Shown here piece by piece: positions 60,180 through 64,000 of a stretch of DNA of 64,000 nucleotides. Position numbers and translations under genes: made by a program. Source of the DNA: Trichomonas vaginalis G3 (lineage: Eukaryota > Parabasalia > Trichomonadida > Trichomonadidae); contig NC_067203.1 in the NCBI RefSeq assembly GCF_026262505.1, positions 23,665,411 through 23,729,410 of the forward strand. Reading direction: 5' to 3'. Each line of letters opens with the position of its first letter. Positions within the stretch are counted from its first letter, which is position 1. The notes under the pieces are model-generated. The model ran no database searches. It was not told the origin of the DNA and saw only the letters and a list, made by a program, of their open reading frames with translations.

Positions 60180-60701
60180 TTACTTTATAACTCTCTTCCT
60201 TGGTTTCTTTTTAGTTGCTTTCTTCACGTCTGTCTCCAACTTGACTGTCTTTCTTCTTCGTCCATAATGATACCAATTACTTCCACCAGTCAATGGGTCA
60301 AATGGTCGTTCATAAGGGTTTCCATACATTCCAAGGTCCGTATGGATAAACGCTGGTGGAGAAGAAACATTTTCTTTAGTTCCATCGACTCTATTTAAAT
60401 GCATTGTTTCACCTTTCATCTGGTCATTAAAGTCTTTTGCGTGTTTTGCAAACTCATCGTCCTTTCCTAAAGCATTTTCTGACTCAGTCGCAACCAAATT
60501 GGATGCTTTATTTATGAGCCCTATTTTATTTAATCTTAACTTCTTTGCAACCCAGCCTCCAATCTTTCCTTTATTTGCATCTAATGTCTTCGAAACCCTT
60601 CCTCCACTCATTTTATTTACTGCGTCATAAGCTCCAAGTGCTTTTGCTCCAAATGCTAATGCTTTTGTTCCCATTGCGCCTAAAGCTGCCCAAGCTACCA
60701 T
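60180..60701 (-). CDS. Hypothetical 173-aa protein, hydrophobic N-terminus and basic tail
   Basis: It begins MVAWAALGAMGTKALAFGAK (Ala/Gly-rich amphipathic), continues with a polar middle and ends in a strongly basic tail (KKATKKKPRKRVIK). A membrane-active N-terminus with a DNA-binding tail suits a small virion core or lytic protein. No family recognised, inference only. The frame looks whole. Confidence 0.5.
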   Translation of the reverse strand: MVAWAALGAMGTKALAFGAKALGAYDAVNKMSGGRVSKTLDANKGKIGGWVAKKLRLNKIGLINKASNLVATESENALGKDDEFAKHAKDFNDQMKGETMHLNRVDGTKENVSSPPAFIHTDLGMYGNPYERPFDPLTGGSNWYHYGRRRKTVKLETDVKKATKKKPRKRVIK

Positions 60702-60926
60702 TTACACCATATTAAAATCATCTCTCTTCAATATTATCTCATAAAAGTTCTCGTTACTGGAGAAAGTCAATGAAACATAAGCGTTCTCACGGGCTTCGCC
60801 CTCACCGCTTTGCGGTCTATCTAACTTCTTTCTTATCTCATCTATTCGCTTCAAAATGTCTGAACAATTGCTAACATCTTCTACAACAGTTATTTCATCA
60901 TGAATGACCTTCAAGAACAAGCTCAT
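60702..60926 (-). CDS. Small hypothetical protein, 74 aa
   Basis: Starts MSLFLKVIHDEITVVEDVSN, a compact alpha/beta-like sequence with no family recognised. It abuts its neighbours at both ends (the next gene starts at 60701). The plus strand at about 60790-60815 shows a GGGCTTCGCCC hairpin and a CCGCTTTGCGG hairpin inside it. Confidence 0.4.
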   Translation of the reverse strand: MSLFLKVIHDEITVVEDVSNCSDILKRIDEIRKKLDRPQSGEGEARENAYVSLTFSSNENFYEIILKRDDFNMV

Positions 60927-61806
60927 TTAGTATGCAATTAAAATCATCTCAATAATGAGTCCATCCTTTCCGTCTTTGGGTAGCACAACATCTTTCATTG
61001 AAGAAGGTTCGACAAGTCTTATGTTAAACTTACTGACAAAGTTTGTTATACTATAATGCTTCGGTGGCGAATACATGTAGTTTGAAAGACATAATATAGA
61101 TTCTTCAGCAAATTCACTTATACTGGATTTTATAACAATGTTCTCACGAGACCAAACGCCACCAATTGACAATCTTGTAAGCAATCCTGCTGAGCCTTCT
61201 ACTGTAAATGTCGATGGTAACATTCCACGAAGGTCATCTATTGACATCTTTGAGTCACTGAATTTAAATTTTCTTAAAGCAATCGTCATTATCTAACCAT
61301 GCAATAGCTTTGAAGTTTTCATTCGAATATACATCTGCTTCATTAAATGTAAAACCTGACTTCTTTGCAGAGATGACTTTAAAATCTATTGAGTTTGTTT
61401 CAAAATTATATGCTATGGTAACTTCTGAAGGTAATGGATGCCCTTCCGCAGTCAGTTGTTCTCTCACTACCGTTTGAAGCTTTGTGTTAAAAACTTTCAT
61501 GTCATCTCCTGTGTCTAAGTTCACATACACAGCAACAGGGAAACTATCTTGCTTCTTTGTTTCATCATTATATCTCAAAACATTAAAGTTCTTCAATAAT
61601 ATTGTCCTTCCTGCTGGAATACTTCGAACCTGTCTGATTTCAATAGCTTTCTCACCTCCTACATACTCTACCCAGTGTCTTGGATATTCATAAGTATACT
61701 GACTTTCTTGAATTTTGGTTGGTTTCATCATAACATGTTCATAGTATATCTTTATACTCTTGTCAGTTAGACTCGGTGCTATGTTCTGAATATTTCTGAC
61801 TTGCAT
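60927..61806 (-). pseudogene. 283-aa family protein, third member, broken
   Basis: The N-terminal part starts MQVRNIQNIAPSLTDKSIKI and carries the family-like YTYEYPRHWVEYVGGEKAIE, compare YRFDYPLRWLRDPSVTKAIG at 38922. The C-terminal part shows LCLSNYMYSPP and a distant match to the family's C-terminal blocks. It is a deeply diverged relative, divergent from the second ATPase. The gene looks broken. The start at 61806 is preferred because the longer frame overlaps the ATPase. Confidence 0.45.
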
Positions 61807-61822
61807 TTTTAATGGAGATAAA

Positions 61823-62710
61823 ATGAAGCATTTAATACATGACGTAGATGAAGACATGAATGAAAGCAGTGAAAAGCTCAACAGTTCTCTTATTCTTCCT
61901 TTCAGTAAGGACTATGAGTTCTGTTCAAATGGTGTTTATTTCTATTGTGGAAAGATGGGTTCAGGTAAGACATTTAACCTCATTCGTCATATACTCATAA
62001 CAGAGCGTTTAGGAAACGACTCTTACTATGACCAAATCATTATATCAGCAACTTCAGACTCTATGGACTCAACAGCGAAAACATTTATGTCAAAAGTTCA
62101 AGCCTCAGTCGTTAAAGTTCCAGATAGCGAACTCATTGAATTTCTTCAACGTTACATTCGACGTAAGAGAAAATATTATGCTATTGTAGAGTTCATACAG
62201 TCAGGAATGCAAAAGACTTCAGAAGAGATGGAAAGAATTATTGACAAACACCACTTACGTCAATACTCAGGAGTTTACGATATGAAAAGACTTACAAACT
62301 ACATTCTGTCAAAACTTTCAAAATACCCCTTCAAAAAGTATCCATCAAACACTTTATTAGTTTGTGACGACTTCGCCGGAAAAGGTTTAGTGTCAAAACC
62401 AGACTCACCATTAGCTAACATCATAACTAAAGTCAGACATTACCATTTAACTGTAGCAATACTTATGCAAACATGGCGTTTCCTTGCTTTAAACATAAAA
62501 CGTCTCATAACTGACTTCGTTATCTTTCAAGGTTTCTCACGCTATGATATTGAACTCATTTGGAAACAGTCAGGTATAACATTACCTTTTGAAGAAATTT
62601 GGGAAGCATATAAGTCTCTCATCTCTCCTCGTTCATACCTTGAGATTCATATCATGACTAATACCATTAAAGTCAAAAATATTCCATGGGAACGACCAAC
62701 ATTGTTTTAA
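61823..62710 (+). CDS. A32-like packaging ATPase, copy 2
   Basis: This 295-aa protein starts MKHLIHDVDEDMNESSEKLN. The Walker A is GKMGSGKT at 43-50, the Walker B is TLLVCDDFAG, and a later LMQTWRFLALNIKRL matches the QTAKSLSKDVKRI of the 50637 ATPase in position. It is clearly the same family but diverged, not a recent duplicate. Maverick elements normally carry one packaging ATPase, so a second supports an additional element from about 59.5 kb. The frame looks whole. Confidence 0.8.
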   Translation: MKHLIHDVDEDMNESSEKLNSSLILPFSKDYEFCSNGVYFYCGKMGSGKTFNLIRHILITERLGNDSYYDQIIISATSDSMDSTAKTFMSKVQASVVKVPDSELIEFLQRYIRRKRKYYAIVEFIQSGMQKTSEEMERIIDKHHLRQYSGVYDMKRLTNYILSKLSKYPFKKYPSNTLLVCDDFAGKGLVSKPDSPLANIITKVRHYHLTVAILMQTWRFLALNIKRLITDFVIFQGFSRYDIELIWKQSGITLPFEEIWEAYKSLISPRSYLEIHIMTNTIKVKNIPWERPTLF

Positions 62711-63107
62711 AGTTTAACCTTAATTGACTGATGGTAAACAAATTCCATGCATCTCTGTCGCCATTTCTGTTAATATTTTTGCTGTCATTCATATCATCCA
62801 CTTCCCCATCCGTTAGCTTTTGAGGATATGTGTTAGAATAGCTGTTCTTAAATGAAGGCTTTTCACCTTTGAGAGCATAAACTCTATAACTTTCTGCATA
62901 CTTTATGTTTGAACCTCCTGAGCCATCATTGACATAAATTTTTATAGGCTTCCACCCTTTGTTCATGTTCCTGCTTCTTCCCTTAGCTCTTTTGTTCAGT
63001 AGTTCTACATCTTTATACACAGCTCCTGTCTCAGTGAATTCAACAATATTTTCATTCGTTAGCTTTACATTCAAACCCTTGTCGAGTATATTGTTCATTT
63101 CATACAT
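62673..63107 (-). CDS. Hypothetical 144-aa protein
   Basis: Starting at 63107 (MYEMNNILDKGLNVKLTNEN; the ATG three codons later is an alternative), it contains WKPIKIYVNDGSGGSNIKYA and a polar, Asn-rich end. Its 3' end overlaps the ATPase end by 38 bases on the other strand. The longer upstream start overlaps the divergent gene at 63133, so it was not used. No family recognised. Confidence 0.45.
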   Translation of the reverse strand: MYEMNNILDKGLNVKLTNENIVEFTETGAVYKDVELLNKRAKGRSRNMNKGWKPIKIYVNDGSGGSNIKYAESYRVYALKGEKPSFKNSYSNTYPQKLTDGEVDDMNDSKNINRNGDRDAWNLFTISQLRLNFKTMLVVPMEYF

Positions 63108-63132
63108 ATAAAAGGTTTTTATTCTATATGAA

Positions 63133-63726
63133 ATGAGAAGCAAATCCATCTTAGCTGGTGCCGTTAATGTTCCAATTGAACCAACATCAAATGTTGACTC
63201 ACGAACGACAAACAATATTGTCATAAAGAACTATAGTTCAGAGTGTTTGAAAGAAAAAGAACCAGATCTTAAGTCGGTGAATTTAAACACAGCTTCAAAC
63301 GCTAACGCTACATCAGATGTTAAGTTAGAGTATCCACCACTGGACCAAATTCTTTCAAGAGAAGCCAACGACAACCCTTACACAAATGTTCAAACAAATC
63401 CTTCAGATAACGTAGACCATTACCTTCTTCAGTTATACCAAACAATTTTACTCAAAGACGATAAGAAGCTTTTGATAAATCTTATAAGTAAGAACCAAAT
63501 AATTCTAACAAAGGAGGACCTTGAAAATGTTATATCACGAATAACAGGAAAGCAATGTGTCATTGACTATCTCGACCCTGAAATCGAATGCTGTGGTCAA
63601 ACTCCACTATTCATGAAAATAGGTAACATCCGCATCATTGAAACACCAGGAACTACAGGAGTTGAGTTTAAGTATAAATATTCGAACGAGTATACAAAAC
63701 TTTCAACGACTATAAACTTTGTTTGA
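63133..63726 (+). CDS. CCG-motif protein, second copy, 197 aa
   Basis: Starts MRSKSILAGAVNVPIEPTSN. The C-terminal DPEIECCGQTPLFMKIGN and VEFKYKYSNEY match the CCG protein at 54781 in order and spacing; the N-terminal half is Asn/Ser-rich and differs. It is convergent with the small gene at 63743, which also has a partner at 54544. Function unknown. Confidence 0.6.
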   Translation: MRSKSILAGAVNVPIEPTSNVDSRTTNNIVIKNYSSECLKEKEPDLKSVNLNTASNANATSDVKLEYPPLDQILSREANDNPYTNVQTNPSDNVDHYLLQLYQTILLKDDKKLLINLISKNQIILTKEDLENVISRITGKQCVIDYLDPEIECCGQTPLFMKIGNIRIIETPGTTGVEFKYKYSNEYTKLSTTINFV

Positions 63727-63742
63727 AATATGTTTTAGTAAA

Positions 63743-63982
63743 TTAAAGCAATTTGTAATATCTATCCAAAACTTCTTCAACAGTATCGAACTCATCTTCA
63801 TAATGCAAACCTAATCTTATTGACTTGGTGCAGTTTTCACTAACACAATATTTTTCTGTTCTCTTGACTGACATAACTAACTCATTTGTTTCATCAAACA
63901 GCAACAACCAAAGTTCATGACCTAATACATAACATTCATACTTTATATTTTTAGCTCTGAGTTCTCTTGTAAGCTGTTGCAT
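63743..63982 (-). CDS. Small hypothetical protein, 79 aa, partner of the 54544 gene
   Basis: Starts MQQLTRELRAKNIKYECYVL and ends DTVEEVLDRYYKLL. It matches the 54544 protein in length and in an end rich in acidic and leucine residues. The two pairs (54544 with 54781, 63743 with 63133) lie in a similar relation, which suggests a conserved two-gene unit. Function unknown. Confidence 0.5.
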   Translation of the reverse strand: MQQLTRELRAKNIKYECYVLGHELWLLLFDETNELVMSVKRTEKYCVSENCTKSIRLGLHYEDEFDTVEEVLDRYYKLL

Positions 63983-64000
63983 TTAATATTTTCGAAAAAG

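Larger units (their letters stand above)
37266..64000. mobile_element. Maverick/Polinton copy B, running off the right edge
   Basis: Starting at the terminal repeat, it encodes a methyltransferase, small genes, a tail fibre, an integrase, protein-primed PolB, KilA-N and GIY-YIG proteins, an A32-like ATPase, an SF3 helicase, a probable minor capsid protein and a major capsid protein. This is a complete Maverick gene set except that no maturation protease was recognised. The part up to 44 kb is nearly identical to copy A. About half a dozen or more genes look broken, so it is a fossil. From about 59.5 kb the gene content repeats with diverged versions, and a second element may begin there. The right end is not in the window, so the length is at least 26.7 kb if single. 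Confidence 0.85.

Noticed and set aside
60781-60820. GGGCTTCGCCC and CCGCTTTGCGG hairpins taken as a terminator
   Set aside because: They lie inside the 74-aa coding frame and there is no T run; probably coding sequence with a chance or repeat-derived hairpin.

Overview
The window looks like nuclear DNA of the parabasalid parasite Trichomonas vaginalis or a very close relative. The grounds are AT-rich, apparently intronless genes, a BspA-like leucine-rich-repeat surface-type protein, a CK1-family kinase preceded by a TCA-Py-T initiator, stop codons running into TAAA, and two copies of a very large Maverick/Polinton element. This is an inference from gene content and signals; no database was searched.

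Layout. (1) Bases 1-6840: the terminal part of a Maverick/Polinton (copy A), leaving the window at the left and ending at 6840 in a hairpin-like terminal repeat followed by 28 T. (2) Bases 6869-37254: about 30 kb of host DNA. It holds a 1629-aa protein I do not recognise, a small MITE, a BspA-like LRR protein, a small disrupted host gene, a CK1 kinase, a 4.3-kb AT-rich gene desert with nested inverted repeats and a tRNA-like relic, a CFAP97-like protein with a KE-rich repeat tail, tRNA-Lys(CTT), SBDS, importin-beta, a 251-bp-arm near-perfect palindrome, a coiled-coil gene with a homopolymer frameshift, a 1.1-kb non-autonomous DNA transposon with terminal inverted repeats and a target duplication, and a minisatellite. 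(3) Bases 37266-64000: a second Maverick/Polinton (copy B) in the opposite orientation, starting with the same terminal repeat and leaving the window at the right.

The Maverick/Polinton parts seen are a D12-class adenine methyltransferase, a phage-tail-fibre-like protein, an RVE integrase, a protein-primed family B DNA polymerase, KilA-N and GIY-YIG-type proteins, an A32-like packaging ATPase, a D5-like SF3 helicase, a probable minor capsid gene, a double-jelly-roll-type major capsid gene and many small unknown genes. Copies A and B are nearly the same over most of their shared 6.8 kb, so they are young on the scale of such elements, but both look broken in several genes and are treated as fossils. 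From about 59.5 kb onward a second packaging ATPase and diverged relatives of three other genes follow a hairpin resembling the element terminus. I read this as a different Maverick lineage inserted in, or abutting, copy B.

The most unusual signals are the phage-like HxH tail-fibre gene beside a protein family with a conserved frame and a swapped centre, the ATPase and capsid-neighbour duplications at 59.5-64 kb, a hairpin repeat that also lies in frame inside a KilA-N gene, a 13-unit palindrome array, and the perfect-length host palindrome at 31.3-31.9 kb.
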